The notes beneath the pieces are model-generated. The model worked only from the letters and a program-made list of their open reading frames with translations. It was not told the DNA's origin and ran no database searches. DNA of 64,000 nucleotides from Dromiciops gliroides (Eukaryota; Chordata; Mammalia; Microbiotheria; Microbiotheriidae): the NCBI RefSeq assembly GCF_019393635.1, contig NC_057862.1, forward strand, positions 701,471,825-701,535,824. Direction: 5' to 3'. A program made the translations under genes and the position numbers. This document shows positions 14,241 to 25,889 of the stretch, piece after piece; positions within the stretch are counted from its first letter, which is position 1, and every line of letters starts with the position of its first letter.

Positions 14241-14984
14241 CCTTCAGTCAGAGTCCATCTCTTATCTTCTCATGAGAGGAATCATACTGGAAAGAAACCT
14301 TGTCGATGTGCTCATTGGGGACATGCTTATTTTCTGGAACATTGAGGTTGTTGGTAAAGGTTAAATTTTTTGTCATATTGTAACAGAATGGTGAAACAAA
14401 GGAAGATAATGCATGCCAAACCTCCAGCTTGCAAAACAAACAAAAAAGGAGGCAACAGGGTCATGAACTGCAGGATTGTGTGAAAGAAGACATCTGAATG
14501 TTCTCAGAAATAGAATGTCTTCGATTTGTGTCAGTATTATGTCAACTGGGGAACAATGTTTGGAGAGGGGAAGATATCAGCATTATTTGACCATGCCCTA
14601 CTAGTAAATATTGGGGAAAATAAGTCCAAAGCAGCTGTAGAGACAGATGTGACATTACTAAAAGGGTCCAAACAGCCTTCAGTGGCTTTACAATATAACC
14701 AACTCCAGTGGTTGATTAGAGAAACTGAAGCTTAGGGATTTGAAAGGAACCTGTGTGAGTTCTCTAAAAAGGTTCAAGACTAAATCCAAGAAGTCCTTCA
14801 GTGTCCTTAGTATCCAAACCCTTTAAAAATGAGAGAAATTTTTTTAAACCTCAAAAATCCTAAGAGAGCTGGAGGGGAAACTGATACCTAAAAAGTACAA
14901 GGGAATAGTGTGAGTTCATCTAAAGGGTTCTAGGCTTAGAGTACTTGCCCTACTAGTGAATATTGTAGAAAATGTGATTGAAAT
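14241..14984 (+). other. 3' flank of ZNF copy 1
   Basis: Unique-looking sequence shared with 47,880-48,508 and 56,962-57,150 of copy 2, about 97-98% identical by eye, and probably 3' UTR. The stretch 14,869-14,888 is the empty target site of the retrovirus found in copy 2. No coding region is supported. Confidence 0.6.
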
Positions 14985-15640
14985 AAAGTGAAAAACAACA
15001 TTCTTTACTCTGTGTTCCATCAATATCAATTCGTTGTTTGGAGGTGAATAGTGTGTTTCTTCAGTACTCCTTTGGGGTTGTCTTGGATCACTGTATTGCT
15101 GAGAAAAGTTAAGTCATTCAGAGTTCTTCATTAAACAACATTGCTGTCTCTGTGCACAATGTTCTCTTGGTTCTGCTCTCCTCACTATTTATTAGTTCAT
15201 CCAAGTCTTTCCAGGCCCTTCTGAAGTCTTGTTTGTCATTTCTCAGAGCACAATAATAGTCCATCACCATCATGTACCCCAGCTTGTTTAGCCATTCCCC
15301 AGTGGATGGGCATTACTTTGATTTCCAATTCTTAGCCCCTACAAAAAGAGCTGCTATAAATATTTTTGTACAACTAGGTCTTTTTATCTTTTGGAGGATG
15401 TCTTTCGGATGTAAACCTAGCAGTGGTTTTGCTGGATCAAAGGGTATGCACAGTTCCATAGCCCTTTGGGTAGAGTTACAAATTGCTCTCCAGAATGCTT
15501 GGATATTTTCACAACTCCACCAACAGTGGATTAGTATCACAGCTTTCCTACATCCCCCACCAACACCTGTCTCTTTCTTATATCTAGTCACCCCTAGTAG
15601 TCCTATTTTTCAGGTTTTAACCCTGATGGAACAGACCCAG
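14985..15640 (-). mobile_element. L1 3' end with ORF2 C-terminus
   Basis: The - strand from 15,591 to 15,313 encodes the end of L1 ORF2p: a CWWSCENIQAFW cysteine-containing motif, then LCIPFDPAKPLLGLHPKD and a C-terminal lysine-rich end. The L1 3' UTR follows down to about 14,985. The fragment is 5'-truncated. Confidence 0.85.
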
Positions 15641-16343
15641 TACTGAAGGTCTCAGAGGCTTCTTTCTGGCTCCTGAAGGATGTCATGCTAGGGGATACCT
15701 GTTAGTCTCTACCTCCCAGCTCCCTAAAGTGAGGTGGTGGTCACCTACATAAACCTGGCCAACAATTCTCCAAGAATGGGAAAGAGATTGAGGCACAGAA
15801 ATCAGGAAAGGGACTTGGGCTGATGATTTATGCAAAGTCTAGCCTTGAATGATTTCCAAGTCAGGCAGTGGCCTTCATTCCTACTCATGTGCTACTGAAT
15901 AAGAGAAAGAAAATCATGAAACTATACTGCCTGGTTCCTTTATACATTTAGGCTCCTTACACTCAGCTGGGCCCTCACTGTGGCAAGGCAATCTTGGACA
16001 TCTCCCTGACTCCCTATGGCACTCACCACAGCAGCTTTCCCAAATCTTTTCATTCATCCCCAGTCTTCCCTCATGGTTTACTCCCACCCCAACACCTATC
16101 CTCACATTCTCATCTGAAAATTTCTTCTCCCATGTCACTGAAAAAACTGGACATTATCCAGGTTTATCTTATCTCATATAAATCAGATGCCTTCTTTTCC
16201 TTTTTGGCCCAGTCACAGATGAAAAGATTAGCCCTCTTCTTGCTAAAGCAACCCCCACCCCCACCAATGTGTGCAAATGATTCCATTCTTCCCCTCATCT
16301 ACCTCAGTATATTTCCTCCTCAATCTATCCCTATTTTTCACTA

Positions 16344-16500
16344 ATTTTTTTTTTTTTTTTTTTAGTGAGGCAATGGGGGTTAAGTGACTTGCCCAGGGTC
16401 ACACAGCTAGTAAGTGTTAAGTGTCTGAGGCCGGATTTGAACTCAGGTCCTCCTGACTCCAGGGCCGGTGCTGTATCCACTGCGCCACCTAGCTGCCCCC
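16344..16500 (-). repeat. MAR1/WSINE1-type SINE
   Basis: Complete reverse-oriented SINE from its T tail to CACCTAGCTGCCCC. It is nearly identical to the neighbouring SINE at 16,512-16,660. Confidence 0.92.
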
Positions 16501-16511
16501 TTGCCCTTCAT

Positions 16512-16660
16512 TTTTTTTTTTTTTTGCGGGGCAATGAGGGTTAAGTGACTTGCCCAGGGTCACACAGCTAGTAAGTGTTAAGTGTCTGAGGCTACATTTG
16601 AACTCAGGTCCTCCTGACTCCAGGGCCGGTGCTGTATCCACTGCGCCACCTAGCTGCCCC
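16512..16660 (-). repeat. Second MAR1/WSINE1-type SINE, adjacent and same orientation
   Basis: Twelve bases separate it from the previous SINE. Both share the unusual GTGCTGTATCCACTGC variant, which suggests local duplication instead of two independent insertions. Confidence 0.92.
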
Positions 16661-16679
16661 TTTTCACTAATTCTTACTG

Positions 16680-17840
16680 CTTTCCTTTGGCCACAAATAA
16701 AACCATTTCTATATCAGAGCCTCCCCACAAGTTGCTGTCCAATACCTTTCCTCCTTTTCAGGGTCAAACAGTTGGAGATGGCCATTTACAACTGGTGTCT
16801 CCAATGCCTTTTCCGGACTTTGGAACTCTCCAGTGTAGCGCCCAACTTCATTGCCGAACTGAAACTTCTTTCTCCAAAATTACCAACCATCTTGAAATGG
16901 CTAAATTCGATGGCCATTCCTCAGTCCTCATCCTTCTCCACTTCTTTGCAGCTTTGACGCTGCCTATCAGCCCCTTCTCGATACTCTCTAGATTTTGGTG
17001 ACATTACTCTCTTCTCCCATTTATCTTCTACCTTCTCTCCAGAATGAAACATTCTTTCCTGCAATGCTGGTTCTTCCTACTTTCCTAATGCTCTCTGAGG
17101 CATCCTCCCAGTGGTCTAGGATCACAAATGGAGTTCACACCTCACTGCCTCTCACTCATTCATCCTCCTTACCCCATATTCAATCTGTTCCCAGGTCCTG
17201 TGATTCCCTCTTTGCAGCAGCTTTCCCATATACTACCTTGTCTTCTAACACTGTCCCTTTCTTCATTCAGGCCCTAATCACCTCACAGCTGAGACTCTGC
17301 AAGAGCGTGATGGTTGTTCCAGTTGACTCAAATCTCCCCCCCAGTCCAGTCAGTCCTCCATTTAATTGTCACATTGATCTTCCATATGACCACCTCGTCA
17401 ACACCCTACAGTGGCTCCTTAGTAAATGTAAAATATAATTTATAGCAGTTAAAGCACTTCATCGCCTACCTCTCTGCTACTCTTCCAGGCTTCTTTCATC
17501 CAATCATTCCCCATATATGAGATATTTCAGTGGTATGGGCCTCCTTTCTGTTCTGTGAACAGGACATTCCACTTCCTTGACTCCATGAGTTTTCTTCCCT
17601 ATTCCTGATGCTTAGAATGCTCATCCTGGATCTCCACCTTCCTCAGTCCTACTTAACTTTAGGACCATCTCTGTCTTGACCAGCTCCAAATTATCTTGAC
17701 CATAGCAGGTTTCTACATAGTTTGTTGGCATGATGTTTGCCACACCGGACTGAGCTCCGTGAGAGCAGGGGATATCTCTTGCATCTCTTTATGTCCCTGG
17801 TGCTTAGCACAGGGCCTGGCACAAAACAGGCACTTAAAGA
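16680..17840 (+). mobile_element. L2 LINE fragment
   Basis: One + frame at about 16,860-17,000 reads like the L2 reverse transcriptase segment preceding the catalytic region (SVLILL, then a degraded AAFDT-like motif and LSRFW). 17,640-17,840 contains the L2 3' end (CTTTATGTCCCTGGTGCTTA then GCACAGGGCCTGGCAC). Frameshifts and stops are abundant. Its 3' end is shared with the ZNF introns, so that insertion predates the family's duplications. Confidence 0.65.
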
Positions 17841-18597
17841 TAAGAGATGGTCATTGAAAAGGAGCTAAAAAAAGGCCATGGAGTCCAGCCCCCTCATTTT
17901 ATAGATGGGGAAACTGAGGCTCAGTGACTAGACCAGGAAACTACTGCTAAGAAATATCTGAAAAAGAATTTCAACTGTGATGATTAGAAATAGGAGAGAC
18001 ATAGTATATAGGTGATTTAATTATTGATATTGTCATGAGGGTATTAGTAAAACAAATCTATGGCAGTCTCAGTGCAAAGACCCCTTCCTTGTATTCAGGT
18101 CTCAGTTCATATACTCTTCCACTATAGGAGGGCCATCACCCATCATTCAAATCTAATTGATTGACATGGTTGGAGCTGGATTATATGAAAATGAAGCTTG
18201 GGAGGAGCTAGTGACTCAAATAAATATGATGTCAGGGAAAATGTTGAGACCCCCACCCAGGCAGATGGGGCACAATGGTTCCCACCTAGAACTGGTTCAT
18301 GCAGGCCAAATCTCATCAGTAAAGACCTTGAGCTCATCTAGATGGAAGAATCTCTTAGCTTGGGGCTGGGTTAGGTTTGGTCCAGTTGAGGTTGGATGAA
18401 ATCTATGAAGGAGACCTTGGCTTTGAGTGGAGAGAAGTGAGGACTAAGAAGGGATCTCTGGGTCCTCCAAGATACTATTAATCATTATTTCTCACATAAT
18501 GCAGGTCTTTCTTCCCCCATATATAGCACTTGCTTTAACTGAACACCTGGAGGCCTCTTGTAATCACAGCTTTCATATATACTTGCTTTCAGCTCAC

Positions 18598-18690
18598 CGT
18601 GACAGCAGCTCCTCAGGCCTCACTGCAACATCCATGGTGCTTCCCTTTGCTCAAAATAAGAGATCACATCTTCTCTGGGAACTGGAAGCC
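18598..18690 (-). pseudogene. KRAB-B pseudoexon on the - strand
   Basis: Reads LPVPREDVISYFEQREAPWM and then LQ, followed by an in-frame TGA and a short GLRSCC-like end. Acceptor CCCAG and donor GTGAGC are still in place. It is 93 nt long against 96 in the intact genes. The TGA makes this exon non-functional in a KRAB protein. Confidence 0.88.
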
Positions 18691-18760
18691 CTGGGCATGG
18701 GGAATCACTTAGAGATGCAGATGGAGAGAAGTCTGTATTTTACTTCTCTGTAGGAGAATG

Positions 18761-20469
18761 GGAGAGGGTAAGAGAGAGCTCCATTTTGAGGTTTGTCCCA
18801 TTATGTTCACGCATATGCGTCTATATCCACCCATTAGTGCTTGTAACACAAGTAACCCATGATAGGACGTGTTGTACAAACTTCTGAGAATTTGCCAAAC
18901 CCTCTGTCCCTTTCCTGTTATGCTCCATTCTGGCAGAAAATCCTAACTCCCAAACTGGGTCCAAAGGGTTATTGGGACAGAGCAGCCTTCAGCCTGATCA
19001 GCAGGGGCCTGGGAATAAGACAGTCTGGGCTCAGTGCACCTTCTCCATAGAAGGATGCCCCCATTCTAAATATTCCACCATCTGGAAATTAAAGGGAGCT
19101 GGTAGTACAGTGGACAGGATCCTGGACCTAGAGGCAGCTATCCCTGAGTTTAAATCCAGCCTCATACAGTTAATAGCTGTGTGTCCCTTAGTAAGAAACT
19201 GTTTGCCTCAGTGTTCTCAACTCTCAAATGGGATAATAATATCACCAACCTTGTGAGGATTGTGAGGGTAAAATATCAAAACATTTAAAAATTTTTACTT
19301 TCAACTTATGGAATGAAACAAGCATTTCTTTAACATAGTACAATAGAAAAGATGATTGCAGATGAAACTGTACATCTAGTATGCACAATTTGCTATTCCT
19401 TTCAAATAGATAATAAAATTGTCATGTCAATTTTTTCTTCCCTTCCACCCTACCCCCACCCAACCTAGAGATGGCTACCAGAAATAGGTATGCATATGTA
19501 TATGTGAATATACACATATGTAGAGATAGGTATGTATGTGTATATTTGAATATACATATGTGTAGAAATAGGTATGTATGTGTGAGTACACATGTGTGTA
19601 GAATAATTCTACATACATTTCTATTTATCCATTCTCTTTCTGGGTGCAGAGAGCATCTTTCATAAGCCTTGTATAACTAATTCAGGTTATTTTTAATAGT
19701 CCAAATAACTTGTGCACTCCAAGTCATTCTTTTTTTTTTCTTTTTTTTTTTTTAGTGAGGCAATTGGGCTTAAGTGACTTGCCCAGGGTCAGTAAGTGTT
19801 AAGTGTCTGAGGCCGGATTTGAACTCAGGTACTCCTGAATCCAGGGCCGGTGCTTTACCACTGCGCCATCTAGCTGCCCCAAGTCATTCTTAAAATGATA
19901 TCGCCATTACTGTAATGTAGAGAAAACACTTGACACAGCACCTGGCAAATAGTAGGTGAAAAGAAATGCTTGTTCCCTTCCCTTCTTTCCCACCCTCTGT
20001 GCTTGAATTTGAGGGCAATAGAAAGCATGATTAAGGACAGACTTCCTGTACCAGGGAGAATTAGTGCATTGGGTTACAAATTGGTGCTTATTAAAAAGGA
20101 GAATATTCCAAATACTAGACTCATCCCAGAGAGGAAGAGTGGCAAGGAAAAGCTGCCTGAGCAGTTTTCAGAGATCTGGCAGGCAAAATTCATGTCCACG
20201 TAGAACTTAGACTACATAACTTCTGGGATTAGTTCCACATCTGAGATGCTTCAACACTGATTTGATCTTTGATCTGCCACTCCCTAGAATTGGTAAGAGA
20301 CAGCTTCAGGAGCAACAAAGGAGCCCCTCAGGTTCCTATCACACAATGCAAAGCTGTTTTATAGGAAAAACCAGAGGGCAGGAGGATGAGGTGTCTTGGA
20401 TCCAGGAGACCAGCACTTTTCCCTTTCTAGTATTTCATAAACGTTCCAAACCCTGCATACTCAGGACTG
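18761..20469. other. Unassigned stretch with scattered repeats
   Basis: No supported gene. It holds a MIR-type SINE on + (about 19,083-19,270), a TATG/TACATA microsatellite (about 19,484-19,610) and a SINE on - (19,727-19,880). Short ORFs at 19,970-20,492 lack recognisable domains. The last part may be decayed retroviral surface-protein sequence belonging to the env remnant that follows. Confidence 0.6.
19727..19880 (-). repeat. MAR1/WSINE1-type SINE
   Basis: Reverse-oriented copy with a small deletion after GCCCAGGGTC (the usual ACACAGCTAG is missing). AAGTCATTCTT flanks both ends as a target duplication. Confidence 0.9.
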
Positions 20470-21259
20470 AAGATATTCTCTTTGATTGCTGACTCAGAGT
20501 TACCAGGCCCTCGAGCTGACCTATGGTGGTATTGTGGTGGAAGACCAATCTTACCACTAAGTGGGTTGGTGTGGCTGGCCACCCCCTTTACCATGGCATC
20601 TGAGCATTTCTCTGAATCTGAGTCTAAATCAAGAAACAGCCCAGAGGGGCAAAAAGGGTCATCTGATGCTCTAATCTGCCTAGATAGCATAGGAGTCCCA
20701 TGGGGTGTGCCAGAATCTCTCATATGGTGGGTAACTACAACTAAAAATGTAGATTGGAACAAGCAGAGGTCCATCAATTACAGTAGGGATGCAGCACAGG
20801 GTATTTCTGAACAACTGGCTGCAACTAGCAAAATGGCTTGGGAAAACAATAGCCCTTGATATGATGTTAGCAGAAAAAGGGGGAGTGTGTGTCATGCTAG
20901 GTGGCCAATGCTGCACCTTTATCCCAAATAATACCGTCCCTGATGGTTCAATAACTAGAGCCTTGAAAGGCTTAAGTATGCTGGCTGAGGAATTAGCAGA
21001 AAATTCAGGGGTTGACACCACCTGGACGGGATGGATGGAATCCTGGTTTGGGAAATGCAAAGGTTTCACTGCCTCAATCCTTCCCACTCTCATTATAGTG
21101 GCAGCAGTTTTATGCTGTATCCTTCCTTTCCTTGGAGTGTCAAATCAGAGGCTAATAGAGACTTCTCTCACAGAGGTTACTCCATTTGGGAAAGTAAAGG
21201 CAAACACTCAAATGCTAATTCACAGATTTAGACCAAGAGGCAGAGGAGATACTCAATAA
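20470..21259 (+). pseudogene. Endogenous retrovirus env remnant (transmembrane subunit)
   Basis: The + frame from 20,482 contains LWWYCGGRPILPL, typical of the region near the surface/transmembrane boundary of gammaretrovirus-type envelopes. After a frameshift, the frame 20,789-21,259 contains the immunosuppressive-type segment, then a C-X6-CC motif (Cys34, Cys41, Cys42 of that frame) and a single hydrophobic membrane span at about residues 95-116. The C-X6-CC motif marks envelopes whose two subunits are disulfide-linked (class I, gamma/type-D). Most of the surface subunit is missing and at least two frame changes occur, so no complete envelope can be made. An LTR follows directly. Confidence 0.85.
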
Positions 21260-21304
21260 ATGGAAATGAGAGGAGCCCAGTAGTCAAAAATAAAGAGAAG
21301 GGAT

Positions 21305-21790
21305 TGTGAGAAAATGGGTAGTTGTCTCCTCTCAATGTGGATATAAGTCAGTCATGCTCCTCCTGACCTGTTTGTAGGACAAAGGTCTCAGATCCCCTCC
21401 TCCCCCTCTGGCTAACAAAATCACATGGTTCAAGGAGCCCTGGTCTCAATAAGGTCCACTCTGGAGTTGTGTCCATATAAGGAAGAATAAGGTCCACTCC
21501 TGAGTTATGCCCATATAAGTAAGAGGGATGGGAATACTGCATTCTGATTAGCTAGTTTTTGCACGTAGAGTGTAACCCTTGAGTAATTGGACCAATGATG
21601 AAAAAGGGGAGGGTCTATTTGCATTAGAGACTGGGGTTTAAAACAGGTCCTGTGAGCCCCTTTTCTTGGCACCCACTAGCTGCACACTAGGGTACTTCCT
21701 TGTCACGAGAGGGAAACATAAGAGCCTTTGTCACATTGCTGCTGAATTCCTGAGAGTTATTGAGAAGAGGATTGCTTTCTCTCCCAGTTA
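21305..21790 (+). mobile_element. LTR downstream of the env remnant
   Basis: A purine-rich stretch (AAAGAGAAGGGA) just after the env frame looks like a polypurine tract and is followed by TGTGAGAAAATGG, a plausible LTR start. A CCAAT box (about 21,591) and a TTTAAAA box (about 21,637) lie in it. The right boundary is uncertain because it runs into an inverted L1 3' end near 21,800-21,850. Confidence 0.55.
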
Positions 21791-21799
21791 TATACTTAT

Positions 21800-22010
21800 G
21801 ATCATGTAAAACTACCATATTGGTCATTTTGGGCAAGGAAACTTGAATAAAAGAAGATGAAAGAAAGTGAAAAATAGCATTCTTCAGTCTGTGTTCCATC
21901 AATATCAGTTCTTTCTTTGGAGCTGGATTGTATGCTTCATTTGCCCTTTGGGACTATCTTGGATCATTGTATTGTTCAGAATAGTTGTCATTGGATTTTG
22001 AGAAAAGCCT
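21800..22010 (-). mobile_element. L1 3' end fragment
   Basis: Reverse complement of the L1 3' UTR, including CTGTGTTCCATCAATATCAG and GGATCATTGTATTG. It is 5'-truncated. Confidence 0.75.
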
Positions 22011-22800
22011 TTTATATGATCAATTGGAAGAAAGTTGAGAAATGTCTTATTATGGAACACATCCACCTGTGGAATCAGGAAGAAAGGTTGGGTTTTATCT
22101 GTGAGGTAGATGGATCTGTGGAGGAGAACGAGAGAGGGTGATAGGAAATTTCTTCCTCTTTAGAGCTGATATATGTGATACTTTCTAAAGAAGAATCTGC
22201 AAAGGGATTGTGAGAAGCTGGCAAGTACAGCAGATGGGCAGGGCAGGGAGTGGGAGGTTTTATGGGATCACTTAAAAGAGAACAAAGCTAAAGGAAAGAC
22301 CTAGGTGATTTCCTGGGAAGATAAAATAAAGTCTTATTTGGATGAAAGCATGGAGAGGATTCTAAGGAGATATTCAACAGGATCTGGAGTGCACTGAGTG
22401 GTAGGAGATAGTTTCCAGCCAAGTGAAGAAGAGTTCTCTGCTGTTAAACTGAGGACTAGAGGTCACTCTGCATACAATGCTGTCATCACCAAAACAGCTC
22501 ATGGCTTGGTTTAATGATCGCCTTCCTTTTCCTATGGCATATGTTTCTTAATGATAATATTTTGCTGTAGAGAAAGAAGAGGTACTAGAAAGGAGGAGGC
22601 TTCCTTCATGGAGTAAAAAAAAACAATTCATGAGGAAAATGTTGGTTCCTTTCGGAGAAATAAGTGATCTAAAGACACTCTTGAAGTCCATAAACTTGGG
22701 AGAACAACAATCCAAATGAGTTGAGAAGGACCATATATATAGGAGAGACTGGCCAGATCTCAGAAGACCCTAATATTTGGGAAGGGTCATCACTATTCCC
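22011..22800. other. Unassigned sequence
   Basis: No repeat signature or coding region recognised. The longest ORFs are under 75 codons and unsupported. Confidence 0.5.
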
Positions 22801-23345
22801 AACCTGCTTCAGGTACAACTTGTTTGTGGTGGCTCAGAATTGGAAATCAAAGGAATGCCCATCCATTGGGGGAATGACCAAAAAGGCTGTGGTCTATGAT
22901 TGGAATGTACTATTTTTGTGGTATAAGCAATGACAAGCAGGATGATTTCAGAAAGGCATGGAAAGACTTGTATGAACTGATGTAGAGTGAAGTGAGCAGA
23001 ACCAGGAGAACATTGTGCACAGAGACAGCAATATTGTTGGAGGAAGAACTATGACTTAACTATTCTTAACAAGATAATGATCCAAGACAATCCCAATGAA
23101 ACATTCTATCTACCTCCAAAGAAAAAACTGATATTAATGAAACAGACTGAAGCAAGCTATTTTTCACTTTCTTTCGTTTTTAAAATTTTTTTCAAGTTTT
23201 CTTGTCAAAGATGACTGACATGACAATGTTCTACATAATCATACATGTAAAACCCATATTGGCTTGCTGCCTCAGGGAGGGGCAGGGGAAGGAGGGATAA
23301 AAATTGGAACCCCAAAGTATGAGTAAAAATGTTTATTACATTCAA
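22801..23345 (+). mobile_element. L1 3' end, + strand
   Basis: Begins inside the C-terminal part of ORF2 (AATTGGAAATCAAAGGAATGCCC), passes the 3' UTR (GAACCAGGAGAACATTGTGC) and ends in GGGATAAAAATTGGAACCCC before an A-rich tail at about 23,345. Confidence 0.85.
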
Positions 23346-23500
23346 AATAAATTTTACGAATAAGAAAACACAGACTCCCCTCTAACCCTCCCCCACCCCC
23401 CAAAAACACCTCAAGATAAAGAAAGAAAGAAAAACAATGCTTCAATCAGTATTCAGACAACCTCAGTTCTTTGTCTGGGGATGGATCAGTTTGACACTGT
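23346..23500 (-). mobile_element. L1 3' UTR fragment, opposite orientation
   Basis: C-rich and A-rich sequence resembling the reversed L1 3' UTR (CAACCTCAGTTCTTTGTCTG) abuts the previous L1 tail to tail. Confidence 0.5.
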
Positions 23501-23559
23501 AGACTGATTCTTACAGTTCCTAACCCTGTGCCCCTCAGTGTATTTTGCATCAGTCAGTC

Positions 23560-24400
23560 CAGAGCTGCAGCTGGATCCTGGCAGTCTTTCTGCTCTGAAG
23601 GAGGAGGAGTCTGGGAGGGAGGGAGGGAGGGAGGGAGGTGGTGTCAGCCCTGGGGAGGAGGAGCCCTCAGAGATGACCGGCCTGGTGGGCGGTGCCCCAG
23701 GTGGAGTCTGAGCACGGGGGCGGAGTTTGGAGGCCTGGGAGGAGTTTAAGGCAGGAGAAGGGATCCTTGCAGTGAAGGGCAGGGCTTTGGGAGCAGAGGC
23801 GGTCAGAGTGCTGGAGCCTGGCCCTGGGGGTGATTGGAGGAAAGGGCTCATCATGAGGACCTCAGGGGCTGGATCGGGAGGTGCTCTTGGGACTAGGAAG
23901 AGCCTTCCGGAGCGGGCTGGCAGGAAGCCGGAAGTCTTTGAGCTGAGATCCCTCTGCCTTCCAGAAGCCAGCTCTGTGCTTGCAGATCCCAGGTAGGTCG
24001 GGGCCAGGGCCCCCCCACACACATCCTGGCTTTTGCTGTCCTTGCCCATTGGGTCTCATCCTGCAGGTCTGCCAGAAGCACGCCTGCCTCCCCGGCCTGG
24101 CTCCTGGACCAGCTCCCCTGTGTCTTTTCCAATCACTTCCTTGATATCCTGGCCGACCGTCCTGAGATTTACCGTGGGATCCCACTTTCCCAAACTTCAG
24201 ACTTTGCCCGTAGGGATCCAGGCATCCGGCTTCAAGCCTTCCCAGCAGGACTCAGGTGGCCTTTCTCCCTGCCCCCACCTCCTGGTTACAGATTCAGTTG
24301 TTCTGCCTTCAGACCGGGCCCCCTGTCAGGAGCCACCTTCCTGTCCCCAGACCCCTCCTCGGATGCAGGTACCAAAGCTCTCTCTTGGCTCCCTTTATCT
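23560..24400 (+). promoter_or_regulatory. GC-rich block, candidate promoter and 5' exon region
   Basis: This stretch is far richer in G+C and CpG than its AT-rich repeat surroundings. It contains GC boxes (GGGCGG near 23,687; GGGGCGG near 23,717) and an inverted CCAAT (TGATTGG near 23,831). Possible splice donors follow CAGATCCCAG (GTAGGT at about 23,993) and GATGCAG (GTACC at about 24,368). It lies about 13 kb upstream of the KRAB-A exon of copy 2, on the right strand to be its first exon. The second donor follows ATGCAG, which would join KRAB-A in phase 0; that is a weak clue. No homologous block is available upstream of copy 1 within the window. Confidence 0.4.
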
Positions 24401-25889
24401 GAATCCGTGGCTCTTGGGCTGCTTCCCTCTCAGATCCCAGGCCTTTGGCTCCCTTGAGGGATTCCTAGCCTGAGGGCTCCCAGAGGCTTCCAGGAGTCCT
24501 CCTTGGCTCCTATTTACACCTCAGGACAGAGTCATCTGGCTTTCCCAGGCTCAGCTGTCCACCTGGAACCATTCTGTCCCTCCAGTGTCCCTGATCTCCC
24601 TGAGCTATGCCTCCCAGACCCTCCCTCTGCTTCACTGCCCCTGCTTCTGTCAGAGCTCTCAGGTGCCCTGGCAGGGGGCCCAATCCCAGACTGGGTTTTG
24701 TCTCCCAGTCTCAGACTTCCTCTGGGCATTCCAGAGCCCTCCCTATCAAGTTTTCCTAGCTTGTCTCCGTCCTATTTTGAGCAGTCTGTTATCTAGATAA
24801 TACCTGTGTGTTAGTTGAGGAGAGGGGATGCTGGGAGGGCAGAATACCAGTTGGATGGAGAGCTCTGTGACTCAGGGGTCATTGAGGCTCTGACTGGGTA
24901 AACCCCTTCTGCCTCTTGGGTCTCTGTAGAAGAATTGGGAGATGGGTGGGGCAGAAGGAGAGTAGGAGAGGGAAGGGAGTAGTCTTCCTTTTCAGACCAT
25001 CTTCATTTGTAAGCCTGACCCTCCCCATTTCTGGCTTCCCTCTGTTTGCTGGATCATCTCCCCTGAAGGCAGGACCTGGGTCTTTGTAATTCCCTTGAGA
25101 CCTCACCCAGTGGAAATTCCCATTGGCCAGCTCTCTCTGCCTAGGAAGGGAGAGGAAAGAGCTCTCCCCTTCTGGGATCCTTCTCTTCCCCCCAGCTCAG
25201 TCTGCAGAGGAAATAGGACTGCCCCAAGCAGGTTTTGGTTCAAGTCCTGACACCAACATGGGAGGGAAATTAGAAGTTTTATTATAAGGTACAACAGATA
25301 GTAATCCCCCAGAGTATGAGCCCAGAGGCAGTCAGCATGGGATTGAGATTATGGGGTACAGGAGATGGGCTCTTCTGTGCTGAGCTAAAGAAGTGGGGAG
25401 GGGCTTTCCAGGTGGCTCCTTTACAGTCTTATGGCTATTGGAAAGGCACAGAATTAAAACATTCCACCTGTTAGTAAGAACTTTTTGTGGGGCCATAAAG
25501 GGTGGGGGAAGCAACTTCCTGAAGTAGATAAGAACTAGGGAGAAGATGGAGGAACTTTACAAAATGGAGTCACTTTGGTTGCTTTGCTACCTACACAGGA
25601 TTGGAGAGAAAATGGCTCCTGGGAGCAGCAGACCCCTGGCCCAGGTGAGTGCAGTCCATCCACAGCCTTGACCAACATGAACAATCTGATGAATCGAACA
25701 AAGTAGTAACCACTCTGCCCTGCTCTCATCTTCTGTGCTTCAAGTTGATTCATTTTTTGTGGCTGAGCTTTCCCTTGTAGCATCTGAAAATCCAGGAATA
25801 GCCTTCACATTGGAGCTTTGTCTGGACTGTCCTGGAGTAGAAGAGTCCTGTACCCTTCCCCAGCTCTCTCTTTCAAGGAGGTTGCCTTT
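24401..25889. other. Unassigned unique sequence
   Basis: GC-moderate sequence without recognisable repeats. ORFs of up to 97 codons (24,503-24,796) are Pro/Ser/Leu-rich translations of pyrimidine-rich DNA with no domain. It could be intron of the second ZNF gene if 23.6-24.4 kb is its promoter. Confidence 0.45.

Larger units (their letters stand above)
15641..18760 (-). pseudogene. Inverted relic of a third KRAB-ZNF locus (intron plus KRAB-B)
   Basis: The reverse complement aligns with the intron of the ZNF genes. 15,650-15,870 matches about 7,560-7,760, and 16,000-16,300 matches 7,140-7,480. About 17,500-17,840 matches 6,250-6,600, and 18,598-18,690 matches the KRAB-B exon. Divergence is far higher than between copies 1 and 2, so it is an older duplicate. 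I find neither a KRAB-A exon nor a zinc-finger exon for it; its downstream end is cut by the L1 at 14,985-15,640. Confidence 0.8.

Noticed and set aside
24503..24796. 97-codon Pro/Ser/Leu-rich frame
   Set aside because: Pyrimidine-rich DNA is open in several frames here; no homology or conserved start.
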